A DNA stretch of 64,000 bases from the NCBI RefSeq assembly GCF_003957745.1, contig NZ_CP020373.1:4499501-4563500 (forward strand). The letters run 5' to 3'. The notes below the pieces were generated by a model. That model did no database searches, had not been told where the DNA came from, and saw only the letters and a list, made by a program, of their open reading frames with translations. Within the stretch, counting starts at the first letter, position 1, and every line of letters begins with the position of its first letter. This document shows positions 50,762-59,716 of this stretch, piece after piece. This DNA comes from Shewanella khirikhana (GTDB lineage Bacteria > Pseudomonadota > Gammaproteobacteria > Enterobacterales > Shewanellaceae). The position numbers were made by a program, and so were the translations under genes.

Positions 50762-52084
50762 GTGCGTACCACCGAATTGGTTGACGGTTTCCGTCATTCC
50801 GCCCCTTATGTCAACGCTCACCGTGGCAAGACCTTCGTGGTCATGCTGGGCGGCGAGGCCATGGTGCAACCCCAGTTTCGAGCCATCATCAACGATGTGG
50901 CGCTGCTGCACAGTTTGGGGATCCGCATTGTGCTGGTGTACGGTGCCCGCCCGCAAATCGATGCCGCCCTCGAGCTGCACGGCATCGCGCCGGCCTATCA
51001 CAACGGCGTACGCATCACAGATGAAGACAGCCTCAAGGTGATTAAACAGGTAGCCGGTGCGCTGCAGTTTGATATCACAGCGCGTCTGTCGATGAGTCTG
51101 TCCAACACTCCTATGCAGGGCGCTCAGCTCAATGTGGTCAGCGGCAACTTTGTGATTGCTCAGCCTCTCGGGGTGGATGATGGCGTGGACTATTGTCTCT
51201 CAGGCCGGGTGCGTCGTATCGATGTACAGGGGCTCAGGCACCAACTCGACAGCCACGGCATAGTGCTGATGGGACCCATTGCCGCTTCTGTTACCGGTGA
51301 GAGCTTTAACCTGACCGCAGAAGAAGTGGCGACCCAGGTGGCAGTGAAACTCAAGGCCGACAAGATGATTGGCTTCAGCTCTCAGAACGGTATTCTCGAC
51401 CGTGAAGGAGAGGTGATTGCCGAGCTGATGCCGGGGGATGCCCAGAAGATTGTCACCAAGCTGCAGGAAGGCGGCCAGGCCTGTGTCGGCACGCTGGCGT
51501 TTCTTAAAGCCAGTATCGATGCCTGTCGCAACGGCGTGCCCCGTTGCCACCTGGTGAGTTACCTGGATGATGGTGCTTTGCTGCAGGAGCTGTTCTCCCG
51601 TGATGGTATCGGTACTCAAATCGTGACTGAGAGCGCCGAGCGTCTGCGCCGCGCCTCCATTGCCGATATCGGCGGTATCCTCAATCTTATTCGTCCCATG
51701 GAAGAGCAGGGCATTCTGGTGCGTCGCTCCCGCGAGCAGCTGGAAATCGAGATTGAGCAATTTATGGTGATTGAGCGTGATGGCCTGGTGATTGGCTGCG
51801 CGGCTCTATATCCCTTTGAAGAAGATAATGCCGGTGAATTTGCCTGTCTGGTGGTGCATCCCGATTACCGCGACGCAGACCGTGGCAGCTTGCTGCTTAA
51901 GAACATCATCAGCCAGGCGCGGGTGCGGGGCTATCACCGCTTGTTTGCGCTGACGACCCGGAGCATCCACTGGTTTTTGGAGCACGGCTTTGACATGGTG
52001 GAAGTGGACGCGCTGCCGACCAAGAAAAAGCAGCTGTACAACTATCAGCGCCGCTCGAAAATCCTCGCCTTGGATTTACAGTAA
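50762..52084 (+). CDS. argA: N-acetylglutamate synthase
   Basis: 440 residues. An N-terminal amino-acid-kinase fold that binds arginine (MLGGEAMVQPQFRAI, LVYGARPQID, SMSLSNTPMQGA) is fused to a C-terminal GNAT acetyltransferase domain (EFACLVVHPDYRDADRGSLLL). It makes N-acetylglutamate from acetyl-CoA and glutamate. The GTG start at 50762 follows GAGGA (spacing 11) and gives an N-terminus matching E. coli (RTTELVDGFRHS); a TTG at 50714 would overlap the operator region and is less likely. The gene stands alone, under likely ArgR control. Confidence 0.95.
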   Translation: MRTTELVDGFRHSAPYVNAHRGKTFVVMLGGEAMVQPQFRAIINDVALLHSLGIRIVLVYGARPQIDAALELHGIAPAYHNGVRITDEDSLKVIKQVAGALQFDITARLSMSLSNTPMQGAQLNVVSGNFVIAQPLGVDDGVDYCLSGRVRRIDVQGLRHQLDSHGIVLMGPIAASVTGESFNLTAEEVATQVAVKLKADKMIGFSSQNGILDREGEVIAELMPGDAQKIVTKLQEGGQACVGTLAFLKASIDACRNGVPRCHLVSYLDDGALLQELFSRDGIGTQIVTESAERLRRASIADIGGILNLIRPMEEQGILVRRSREQLEIEIEQFMVIERDGLVIGCAALYPFEEDNAGEFACLVVHPDYRDADRGSLLLKNIISQARVRGYHRLFALTTRSIHWFLEHGFDMVEVDALPTKKKQLYNYQRRSKILALDLQ

Positions 52085-52111
52085 GCAGCTCGATATTTCT
52101 GTATCGCCACT

Positions 52112-52139
52112 AAACAACCAGCCTTCGGGCTGGTTGTTT
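52112..52139 (+). terminator. argA terminator
   Basis: AAACAACCAGCC / GGCTGGTTGTTT with a UUCG-type tetraloop (TTCG), 27 bases after the argA stop. Confidence 0.9.
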
Positions 52140-52252
52140 GTTTATGCACATATGACAAATACGCCTTTATATCGCTGTGAATGGGTCATCATGGTTGACA
52201 TATTATGTCGATTGAGCAATCTTGAGTGCGCTTATCTTTTAAGGAACATCAA

Positions 52253-52786
52253 ATGGCAGCGGACACATTTTTACTCTCACCTTTGGCGGGCAGCGCGCTT
52301 TGGGGCGCCATAGGCCTGTTGGCCGGAGTACTTCTTATCGGTGCGATTGCCAGACGTAAACCCACCACTCACACCGCGCGTTCGGTGACCACGGGGCTTA
52401 TCCTCGCGGTTGTTGGCTTACTGGGTTGGATATTTGTGGGGGCATTGTCGCCTGAGGTGCGGCTCGAGCAAGATAAGTTAGTGCTCGATTTACCAGCCTA
52501 TAGCCGGGATATCCCACTGAGTTCATTGCAATTGGCCGAAGCCCGGGTTGTCAGCAAAGACGATGGCGATGCGCCGCAGCTGGGTTTTCGAACCAATGGT
52601 GTAGGTATGCCCGGTTACAACCTGGGCTGGTTTCGCCTAAAGGGAGGTGAGGCCAAAGTGCTGGCCTCGGTTACGGGTGATGATCCGCTACTGATTATTC
52701 CGGTGGAAGATGGCTACAGCCTGCTGCTGAGCACCCCGCAAGGTGATGCCATACTCGAGTCGCTGAAGGCCAAGCAGGCCAGATAA
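52253..52786 (+). CDS. Small membrane protein with bacterial PH-like domain
   Basis: 177 residues. Two hydrophobic helices (about residues 13-35 and 48-70) are followed by a beta-rich domain (RLEQDKLVLDLPAYSRDIPLSSL ... LIIPVEDGYSLLLSTPQGDAILESL-like) that looks like a bacterial PH domain of the PF10882 kind. Function unknown. AAGGA with 7-base spacing fixes the start at 52253. It stands alone between argA and the converging rarD. Confidence 0.75.
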   Translation: MAADTFLLSPLAGSALWGAIGLLAGVLLIGAIARRKPTTHTARSVTTGLILAVVGLLGWIFVGALSPEVRLEQDKLVLDLPAYSRDIPLSSLQLAEARVVSKDDGDAPQLGFRTNGVGMPGYNLGWFRLKGGEAKVLASVTGDDPLLIIPVEDGYSLLLSTPQGDAILESLKAKQAR

Positions 52787-52875
52787 GCCAGACAAGCTGC
52801 CAGCGCCGCTCAGAGTTTAATCCCGAGCAGCGCTGCAATAGGCCTTGCCAATTTGCTGTGAGGGAAGGGGACAGG

Positions 52876-53757
52876 TCAGCCCCGCCGCCGCAACATGTCC
52901 ACAGTGAAAATGGCCAGTGCGGTCCAGATAAAGCCAAAGGTGATGCCTTTTTCCATATCAAAAGGTTCCTGATACAGGCTGACTGCGAGCACAAACATAA
53001 TGCTTGGGCCGATATATTGGAAAAACCCCAGCATTGATAGAGGGATACGTACAGCGGCGCCTGCAAAGCACAGCAAAGGCGCTGTGGTTACCAGCCCTGC
53101 CGCAATGAGCAGCAGATTGAGCTGCCAGTTATTCACCAACATGCTGTGTTCGGCCGTTGGCAAGGTGTAGAGCAGGTAGCCCAAGGCCACCGGCATCAGA
53201 ATAGCGGTTTCGACCAGCAGGCCGGTTTTGGCATCAACATTGGCTTTTTTGCGCAGCAAACCATAGATACCAAATGAGCCTGCAAGTGCCAGCGACACCA
53301 CAGGAATTGAGCCAAAGGACACCAGCTGCACAGCGACACCAATGCCCGCCAGCGATACCGCCAGCCACTGCAATTTACGCAGCCTTTCACCCAAAAACAC
53401 CATACCAAGCAGGACGTTAAGCAGCGGGTTGATGTAATAACCCAGGCTGGCATCCAGCATATGGTCGTTGTTCACGGCCCAGATAAACAGCAGCCAGTTG
53501 CCGGCAATCAGTAAGGATGTCACCAGTAGTACCAACAGCTGTTTTGGGTTTTTCAGCAATTGCTTAAGCTTGGAAAAGCCGCCGACAAAAGCCATCAGTA
53601 AGATGGTGAACACAAACGACCAAATCACCCGGTGCAGCAGAATATCGGTTGCGGAAACCTGCTCAAGCAATTTGAAGTAAAGTGGCGCGAAGCCCCACAT
53701 GGTGTAAGCACCAATGGCGAGCATGATGCCTTTGCGGTATTCCTGGTCCTGAGTCAT
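52876..53757 (-). CDS. rarD: RarD-type EamA/DMT transporter
   Basis: 293 residues with about ten helices. The opening GIMLAIGAYTMWGFAPLYFKLL and the segment GNWLLFIWAVNNDHMLDASLGYYINPLLNVLLG are characteristic of RarD (chloramphenicol-sensitive protein family in the drug/metabolite transporter superfamily). The substrate is not established. GGAGA precedes the ATG at 53757; the frame continues upstream to 53850 without family support. Divergent from recQ. Confidence 0.9.
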   Translation of the reverse strand: MTQDQEYRKGIMLAIGAYTMWGFAPLYFKLLEQVSATDILLHRVIWSFVFTILLMAFVGGFSKLKQLLKNPKQLLVLLVTSLLIAGNWLLFIWAVNNDHMLDASLGYYINPLLNVLLGMVFLGERLRKLQWLAVSLAGIGVAVQLVSFGSIPVVSLALAGSFGIYGLLRKKANVDAKTGLLVETAILMPVALGYLLYTLPTAEHSMLVNNWQLNLLLIAAGLVTTAPLLCFAGAAVRIPLSMLGFFQYIGPSIMFVLAVSLYQEPFDMEKGITFGFIWTALAIFTVDMLRRRG

Positions 53758-53965
53758 TTGCGGGTCTCCGGCAATCGGGGCGCGCATTGTAAGCGCCCTT
53801 GATTGTTGGCTCAAGCGATACAAATAAACACCGGCGACACAGTTTGGCAAGTTGTAAAGCCAGCTTTGGTTGATTGCCCATAGTGCCGGTCAATCGGTTT
53901 ATCCGACAAGACATCAAGCCCCGCCTTGGTTAGAATGGGCGCCTTGATTTTCGGACGGCCTTTTC

Positions 53966-55795
53966 ATGGAACCAGCTTCTCTCAGTCAAACCCCGGATCC
54001 CCTGAGCCACTGCCTGCAACAGGTGTTTGGTTATCGGGATTTCCGCCCCGGTCAACGGGACGTGATGGAGCGGGTCTGTCAGGGCGAAGATGCACTGGTG
54101 ATCATGCCCACCGGTGGCGGCAAAAGCCTGTGCTATCAGGTGCCGGCTCTGGTACTCCCAGGGGTGACGCTGGTAGTTTCTCCCTTGATTTCGTTGATGA
54201 AAGATCAGGTCGACAGCCTGAGTCAGTCCGGGGTCTCGGCGGCATATCTCAACTCATCCCAGCCACGCGAAGTGGCTATTGAAGTGCTCCGGCAGCTCAG
54301 GTTTGGTGAGCTGAAACTGCTGTATGTGTCGCCTGAGCGGTTGCTGCAGGGGGATTTTCTCAACCGTCTTGATGATCTGCACATCAGCCTGTTTGCCGTT
54401 GACGAAGCCCATTGCATCAGTGAATGGGGTCATGACTTCCGGCCCGAATACTCGGCGCTTGGACAGCTCAAACAGCGTTTCCCACATGTGCCCGTGATGG
54501 CACTGACGGCCACTGCCGATGAAGCGACCCGTGTCAGCATTTGTGAACGGCTGTACATCAATCCATTTCGTCACCTAGCCAGTTTCGACCGGCCCAATAT
54601 CCGTTACACGGTGGTGGAGAAGCTGAATGCTGCCAATCAGCTGCGGCAGTTTATCCAGTCGCGCAAGGGCGCCAGTGGCATTGTCTATTGCAGCAGCCGC
54701 AGGCGGGTCGATGAGGTGGCGGCGCGGCTTCGTCAGCAGGGCTTCTACGCCGAGGCATACCATGCCGGTATGACTCAGGATGAGCGCGCCAGCGTGCAGG
54801 ACAGGTTCCTCAAAGACCAAATCGATGTGGTTGTAGCCACAGTTGCCTTTGGTATGGGGATTAACAAATCCAACGTGCGTTTTGTGGTGCACTACGACAT
54901 TCCCAAAAGCATAGAGTCATACTATCAGGAAACCGGACGCGGTGGCCGGGATTGTCTGGATGCTGAGGCGCTGCTGCTGTTTGACCCTGCCGATATTGGG
55001 CGGGTGAAACACCATATTGAGCAGTTGGAGCCGGGGGCGCAGCAACAAGTTGAGTACCATAAGCTTGCGTCCATGGCGGCCTTTGCCGAGGCGCAGACCT
55101 GTCGTCGACAGGTGCTGCTGCACTATTTTGGCGAAGCGGCGAGTGAGCCCTGTGGTAACTGTGATATCTGCTTGGACCCGCCTAAAAGATACAATGGCAC
55201 TGAAGACGCCCAGAAGGTTCTATCTTGTATATACAGGCTGGAACAGCGCTTTGGTATCAATCACTTAATCGAAGTGCTGCGGGGCTCTAGGGCGGCAAAT
55301 GTGGTTGAACGTGGCCACGACAAACTCTCGACCTGGGGAATTGGCAAGGACAAGAGCCACGAATATTGGCTGAGTGTTATTCGTCAGCTTATTCACCTGG
55401 GGCTGGCCAGTCAGGATATCACCCGAGGCTCTTCTATTCGCCTTAATCCTGCCGCAAGACCTGTGCTGAAAGGAGAAGTGGCACTGATGCTGGCTGAGCC
55501 GCGACTGAATATCAGTGTGAGCGAATCACCTCGCCGCAGAAATAATGCCAGGGCGCCGGTGAACTATGACCGTCGTCTGTTTGCCCGGCTCAAGAATTTG
55601 CGCCGTACCATAGCCGAAGAGCATGATCTGCCGCCGTATCTGGTATTCAACGATGCGACCCTGGCCGAAATGGCCTGGATGTTGCCCAAGTCGGAAGCCG
55701 AGTTGCTGGCGGTGAACGGCGTGGGTGAGCGCAAGCTGGCAAAGTTCGGCGATGCCTTTTTGGATGAGATTGCCGCTTATATCAGTAACGACTGA
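53966..55795 (+). CDS. recQ: ATP-dependent DNA helicase RecQ
   Basis: 609 residues, a full RecQ: helicase domain with Walker A TGGGKS (residues 49-54) and DEAHC (146-150), QETGRGGRD motif VI, an RQC zinc site with cysteines in QTCRRQ and PCGNCDIC, and a C-terminal HRDC domain (about 520-600, with DLPPYLVFNDATLAEMA). It unwinds DNA 3' to 5' in recombination and fork repair. The length is normal, and no LexA box is visible before it. Confidence 0.96.
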   Translation: MEPASLSQTPDPLSHCLQQVFGYRDFRPGQRDVMERVCQGEDALVIMPTGGGKSLCYQVPALVLPGVTLVVSPLISLMKDQVDSLSQSGVSAAYLNSSQPREVAIEVLRQLRFGELKLLYVSPERLLQGDFLNRLDDLHISLFAVDEAHCISEWGHDFRPEYSALGQLKQRFPHVPVMALTATADEATRVSICERLYINPFRHLASFDRPNIRYTVVEKLNAANQLRQFIQSRKGASGIVYCSSRRRVDEVAARLRQQGFYAEAYHAGMTQDERASVQDRFLKDQIDVVVATVAFGMGINKSNVRFVVHYDIPKSIESYYQETGRGGRDCLDAEALLLFDPADIGRVKHHIEQLEPGAQQQVEYHKLASMAAFAEAQTCRRQVLLHYFGEAASEPCGNCDICLDPPKRYNGTEDAQKVLSCIYRLEQRFGINHLIEVLRGSRAANVVERGHDKLSTWGIGKDKSHEYWLSVIRQLIHLGLASQDITRGSSIRLNPAARPVLKGEVALMLAEPRLNISVSESPRRRNNARAPVNYDRRLFARLKNLRRTIAEEHDLPPYLVFNDATLAEMAWMLPKSEAELLAVNGVGERKLAKFGDAFLDEIAAYISND

Positions 55796-55824
55796 GCCAA
55801 GGGTCTGATTGTCAGGGCTGAACT

Positions 55825-57579
55825 TCAGCTCATTTTGCTGTAGCTACCCAGCTGCGCCCGGCTCATACCTCGTACGCTGGCACGTTTCAGCAGGGTTTCG
55901 CTGGTATCAAACTGGTGCATGCTGGCGTGGCCAATCAATATTTTACCTTCCTGACAATCGTCCAGCACCGGTTGCAGTTGTTTCATTACCAGTTCCGCCC
56001 CCTGATTGCTGGTGTAAGGCAGCAGCAGTAACAGCTCGTCCGGGCTGAAACGCAGGATCATGTCAGTTTCCCGAAGGCGTTTTTCGATGGCGCCTTTGAG
56101 TGCCGGCAGGTCAACCGGGCGTATATCGCGAATATTGAGCAGGAGAATCGACAGCGAGTGGTTGCCGCGCTTGGCATGCTGCATGGCATATTCCAGATGC
56201 TGATCCGGCGACTGAGGCAAGGGCGCCTCGCTGGATTGCTTACGCAGCGAAACATGGCGCAGCAGCTGCCACAACACCAGTGCCAATAGCAGCAGGATCA
56301 TCGCCAGTAAAATCATATACATCCAACTGATACTGCTGCGCTCTTCCAGGTTATCACTGAGCAGCTTTTCCAGGGTGGCATCGCTTGCCCTTTGGCTCAG
56401 CCGCGCCTTGAATTGCAGCATGCGGGTATCGCTGGCCGCCTTGTGGGCTTTTTCCGCAGCTTTGTAGCTTTTCTCTAGAAACTCATAGGCATGCTTAAAA
56501 TCTGATTGATTGGCGCTGTGCTCGGACAGTGTTAAATAGTAAGACGCTAGATCTGAGTACACCTGCATTCGCTCCGCGGTGCTGATAGCGTCATTCATTA
56601 GCTTAAGCGCGTTTTTTTCATCACCTTTGTCGAACGCTATCAGGGCGAGTAAGCGTTTGGTTCGCATACTGTAAAGCTGCTTTTGTTGCTGCTCGAAGGT
56701 GTTTAATGCCACATCCAACAAATCTTTCGCTTTGTCGGAATTGCCCCTCTCCAGTTCGATGGCTGCAATAGTGGCATAACCTACCGCAAGCTCGAGTGGT
56801 GTACTGAGCTCCGGCAGCAATTGTCTGGCCTCCTGCAGATACGTATCTGAGGTCGTAATGTCACCTTTTCTCAGGGCGATACGGGACGCATTCAGTAACA
56901 ATACCTGGCGGATTTTGCCGAGACACTCCGGGGACTTGAGCCCCAGCTCTGTGTAATACATGGCTTGCTGATAATCGTGGGTGACGAACAGCAGATTTCC
57001 CATAGCGGCATAAACAAAGGCTTTGGGTGGCCAGGCCCAATCATCTTCCTGAGCACTGATGTTGTCGTAGGCATCGAGCGCTAAACGTAAATCTTCAATG
57101 GCTGATGCGACGTTATCGGTTTCGGTATCAAGCTGCCCTCGCAAGCGCAGTGCCATCACCATAGCTTGCGGCTGTTGATAACGCTTTGCCAGAGTAATGG
57201 CGGTGTCCAGCAGAGGCAGGGCAACCTGCAGGTTATCGTAAGCGCTGTAGGCATCGGCGAGGCAGGACATAAAGTAGGGCCGCACATGCTCGGCGTTCAG
57301 TCGCTTGGCGGTGGCTTCGCCCATTTGTGCGAGGTTAATGGCTGCTTCGTTTTCACCCAGCTGCAAAAAAAGCTCACATTTAAGCAGCTTGAGTCTTAAT
57401 TCTTCAAAGGGGGAGGGCGAGCCGCGCCGATGTGCTTCTTCCAGCTCGGCAATTTTTTGTTTGGCTTCGGCGGGATATTGGTAGACCAGCGTATTGATTT
57501 CATCCATGGGATCTTGCGCGCAGGCAAACAGTGGCACCAGCCACAGCAGCAGGCAACAACACCAACGATGAAAGTCCAT
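55825..57579 (-). CDS. Exported TPR protein with one membrane helix and degenerate GGDEF domain
   Basis: 584 residues. A signal peptide (ending FACA, about 21) is followed by TPR-like helical repeats (about 30-400) in the periplasm, one transmembrane helix (WMYMILLAMILLLLALVLWQLL, about 425) and a cytoplasmic domain of about 130 residues. The last part resembles a GGDEF fold: a strand ILLLNIRD, RLRETDMILRFSPDELLLLLP in place of the R-x-GGDEF turn, then a helix and ILIGHASM. The glycines are lost (SPDEL), so cyclase activity is not expected; it may be a sensory protein that signals by binding. GGAGA precedes the ATG. Convergent with recQ. Confidence 0.8.
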   Translation of the reverse strand: MDFHRWCCCLLLWLVPLFACAQDPMDEINTLVYQYPAEAKQKIAELEEAHRRGSPSPFEELRLKLLKCELFLQLGENEAAINLAQMGEATAKRLNAEHVRPYFMSCLADAYSAYDNLQVALPLLDTAITLAKRYQQPQAMVMALRLRGQLDTETDNVASAIEDLRLALDAYDNISAQEDDWAWPPKAFVYAAMGNLLFVTHDYQQAMYYTELGLKSPECLGKIRQVLLLNASRIALRKGDITTSDTYLQEARQLLPELSTPLELAVGYATIAAIELERGNSDKAKDLLDVALNTFEQQQKQLYSMRTKRLLALIAFDKGDEKNALKLMNDAISTAERMQVYSDLASYYLTLSEHSANQSDFKHAYEFLEKSYKAAEKAHKAASDTRMLQFKARLSQRASDATLEKLLSDNLEERSSISWMYMILLAMILLLLALVLWQLLRHVSLRKQSSEAPLPQSPDQHLEYAMQHAKRGNHSLSILLLNIRDIRPVDLPALKGAIEKRLRETDMILRFSPDELLLLLPYTSNQGAELVMKQLQPVLDDCQEGKILIGHASMHQFDTSETLLKRASVRGMSRAQLGSYSKMS

Positions 57580-57815
57580 TTGGTCTCCGAAGAATCAGCG
57601 CATATCCATGAAATCGGCAGGGAGTATATCAATTTTTCGAATGCTTTTGCATAAATCAAACCCATGCAATTTGCATTTTGCGTTTTTGACTGCAATCCGG
57701 TGGCTTTGCCGCACGCTCTGCGATTTGGCCTGAAAAAGCATCGATTTTACCCTGCTACAGCCTGAAAACGCCGCACTGACTCTGGTCGGAACTCTGTATC
57801 GTGAAAAAAATGGGG
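57580..57815. other. Intergenic region between TPR gene and leu promoter
   Basis: No gene I can support. It should hold the promoter of the minus-strand TPR gene; I cannot place it. Confidence 0.5.
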
Positions 57816-57844
57816 TTGACAGTACCCGATGCTCAAGTTACATA
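57816..57844 (+). promoter_or_regulatory. leu operon promoter
   Basis: A consensus -35 TTGACA (57816-57821), 17-bp spacer and TACATA (57839-57844), about 45 bases upstream of the leader peptide start. Confidence 0.7.
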
Positions 57845-57889
57845 TTAGCCACTCGCTTGGGTTTTCTACAGCATAATTATTTGGTTTTT

Positions 57890-57958
57890 ATGAATAGAAT
57901 TGTTGCGCTACTCGGTCTCCTCCTTCTTACTCTCGCAATCTCTGCGCGGAGGAATTAG
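57890..57958 (+). CDS. leuL: leu operon leader peptide
   Basis: 22 codons: MNRIVALLGLLLLTLAISAR then RN and stop. Seven are leucine, four in a row (CTC CTC CTT CTT). Ribosome stalling at these codons when charged leucyl-tRNA is scarce would control the terminator at 57993-58022. It is too short for ordinary gene finding; the Leu run, the promoter upstream and the terminator downstream make it convincing. Confidence 0.88.
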   Translation: MNRIVALLGLLLLTLAISARRN

Positions 57959-57992
57959 TGTCGCACGCTCGCTAGCCAAGCAAAGTCTACAC

Positions 57993-58022
57993 AAACCCCG
58001 CGCTAACAACGCGGGGTTTTTT
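57993..58022 (+). promoter_or_regulatory. leu attenuator terminator
   Basis: CCCCGCG / CGCGGGG with loop CTAACAA and six T residues (58017-58022). An alternative pairing exists: GCGCGG at 57944-57949, near the end of the leader frame, is complementary to CCGCGC at 57998-58003 and could act as antiterminator when the ribosome stalls on the Leu codons. Confidence 0.85.
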
Positions 58023-58077
58023 GTTTCAAACGCCCAATACACGCAAACAGAACCTGAGGGTTCCATGGAGAAGCGGA

Positions 58078-59646
58078 ATGTCAGACAGAGTCATCATCTT
58101 TGATACCACCTTGAGGGACGGCGAACAGGCGCTGGCCGCGAGTCTTTCGGTTAAAGAGAAACTGCAGATCGCCCTGGCCCTCGAACGTTTGGGTGTGGAT
58201 GTGATGGAAGTGGGCTTCCCAGTGTCTTCTCCCGGTGATTTTGAGTCGGTGCAAACTATTGCCCGCAATATTAAAAACAGTCGGGTGTGTGCATTGTCAC
58301 GGGCGCTTGAAAAAGATATCGATGCCGCCGCTCAGGCGCTGTCGGTGGCCGAGCAGTTCCGTATCCATACCTTTATTTCCACCTCCAGCATCCATGTGGA
58401 GAGCAAGCTCAAGCGCTCTTTTGATCAGGTGCTGGAGATGGCCGTGGGCGCAGTGAAATATGCCCGCCGGTTTACCGATGATGTGGAATTCTCCTGTGAA
58501 GACGCGGGCCGCACCCCGATTGATAACCTGTGCCGCATGGTGGAGGCCGCAATTAACGCCGGTGCCCGCACCATCAATATCCCGGATACCGTGGGTTACA
58601 CAGTACCGAGCGAGTTTGGCGGCATCATCCAGACCCTGTTTAACCGGGTGCCCAACATCGACCAGGCCGTGATTTCGGTGCACTGCCACGATGATTTGGG
58701 TTTGTCGGTGGCCAACTCCATCGCCGCGGTGCAAATGGGCGCACGCCAGATTGAATGTACCGTCAACGGTATCGGCGAGCGCGCCGGTAACTGTTCTCTG
58801 GAAGAAATCGCCATGATTTTGGCCACCCGCAAAGATTTGCTGGGGCTGTCGACCAATATCAACGCACGTGAAATCCACCGCACCTCCAGCTTGGTCAGCC
58901 AGCTGTGCAACATGCCCATCCAGCCCAATAAGGCCATCGTTGGTTCCAATGCCTTTACCCATTCATCCGGTATCCACCAGGACGGCATGTTAAAGGCGCA
59001 AAACACCTATGAAATCATGACCCCCGAGAGCATAGGCCTGAACCGTAACAACCTGAACATGACCTCACGCTCCGGCCGCCATGTCATTAAGCATCGCATG
59101 GAAGAAATGGGTTATGGCGCAGACGATTACGATATGGACGTGTTGTACGACGAGTTCCTGAAACTCGCCGACCGCAAAGGCCAGGTATTCGATTATGACC
59201 TGGAAGCGCTGGCCTTTATGGAAGCCCAGGCCGAAGACGACGACCATTATGTGATGGAGCAGCTTGTTGTGCAGTCCGACTCCACCGAAGGCAAGGCCAC
59301 TGCCACAGTACGTATCCGCATTGGCGATGAGGTAGTCACTGAGGCTGCCACCGGTAACGGCCCTGTGGATGCGGCCTATAACGCCATTGCCCGCGCCAGC
59401 AAGCGTACCATCAATATCAGCACCTATAAGCTTGGTGCCAAGGGCGAAGGCCAGAATGCCCTGGGTCAGGTGGACATCACCGCCCGTTATGACGACCGTA
59501 ACTTCCACGGCGTGGGATTGGCCACCGACGTGGTTGAGGCCTCGGCGCAGGCATTGGTGCATGTGATGAACCTGACCTGGCGTGCTGACAAGGTTGCCTA
59601 TTGCAAACAACAAATTCAAAAGACCCGCGAGCTGGGCGGCGTATAA
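58078..59646 (+). CDS. leuA: 2-isopropylmalate synthase
   Basis: 522 residues; condenses acetyl-CoA with 2-oxoisovalerate, the first step of leucine synthesis. The catalytic barrel begins DTTLRDGEQALAASL, with metal ligands in VHCHDDLGLSVAN and the NGIGERAGNCSLEE block; the C-terminal regulatory domain (about 390-520) binds leucine for feedback inhibition in the family. The start at 58078 (MSDRVIIFDTT) follows GGAGAAGCGGA. First structural gene of leuABCD, under attenuator control. Confidence 0.97.
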   Translation: MSDRVIIFDTTLRDGEQALAASLSVKEKLQIALALERLGVDVMEVGFPVSSPGDFESVQTIARNIKNSRVCALSRALEKDIDAAAQALSVAEQFRIHTFISTSSIHVESKLKRSFDQVLEMAVGAVKYARRFTDDVEFSCEDAGRTPIDNLCRMVEAAINAGARTINIPDTVGYTVPSEFGGIIQTLFNRVPNIDQAVISVHCHDDLGLSVANSIAAVQMGARQIECTVNGIGERAGNCSLEEIAMILATRKDLLGLSTNINAREIHRTSSLVSQLCNMPIQPNKAIVGSNAFTHSSGIHQDGMLKAQNTYEIMTPESIGLNRNNLNMTSRSGRHVIKHRMEEMGYGADDYDMDVLYDEFLKLADRKGQVFDYDLEALAFMEAQAEDDDHYVMEQLVVQSDSTEGKATATVRIRIGDEVVTEAATGNGPVDAAYNAIARASKRTINISTYKLGAKGEGQNALGQVDITARYDDRNFHGVGLATDVVEASAQALVHVMNLTWRADKVAYCKQQIQKTRELGGV

Positions 59647-59716
59647 GCACCCAGCAGCCAGATTAACGCGTGGCGAAACGTAACAAATTCAAAGAGTCGC
59701 AGGAGTAGAGCAAAGC

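Noticed and set aside
53851..53965. LexA (SOS) box between rarD and recQ
   Set aside because: No CTGT-N8-ACAG pattern is present.
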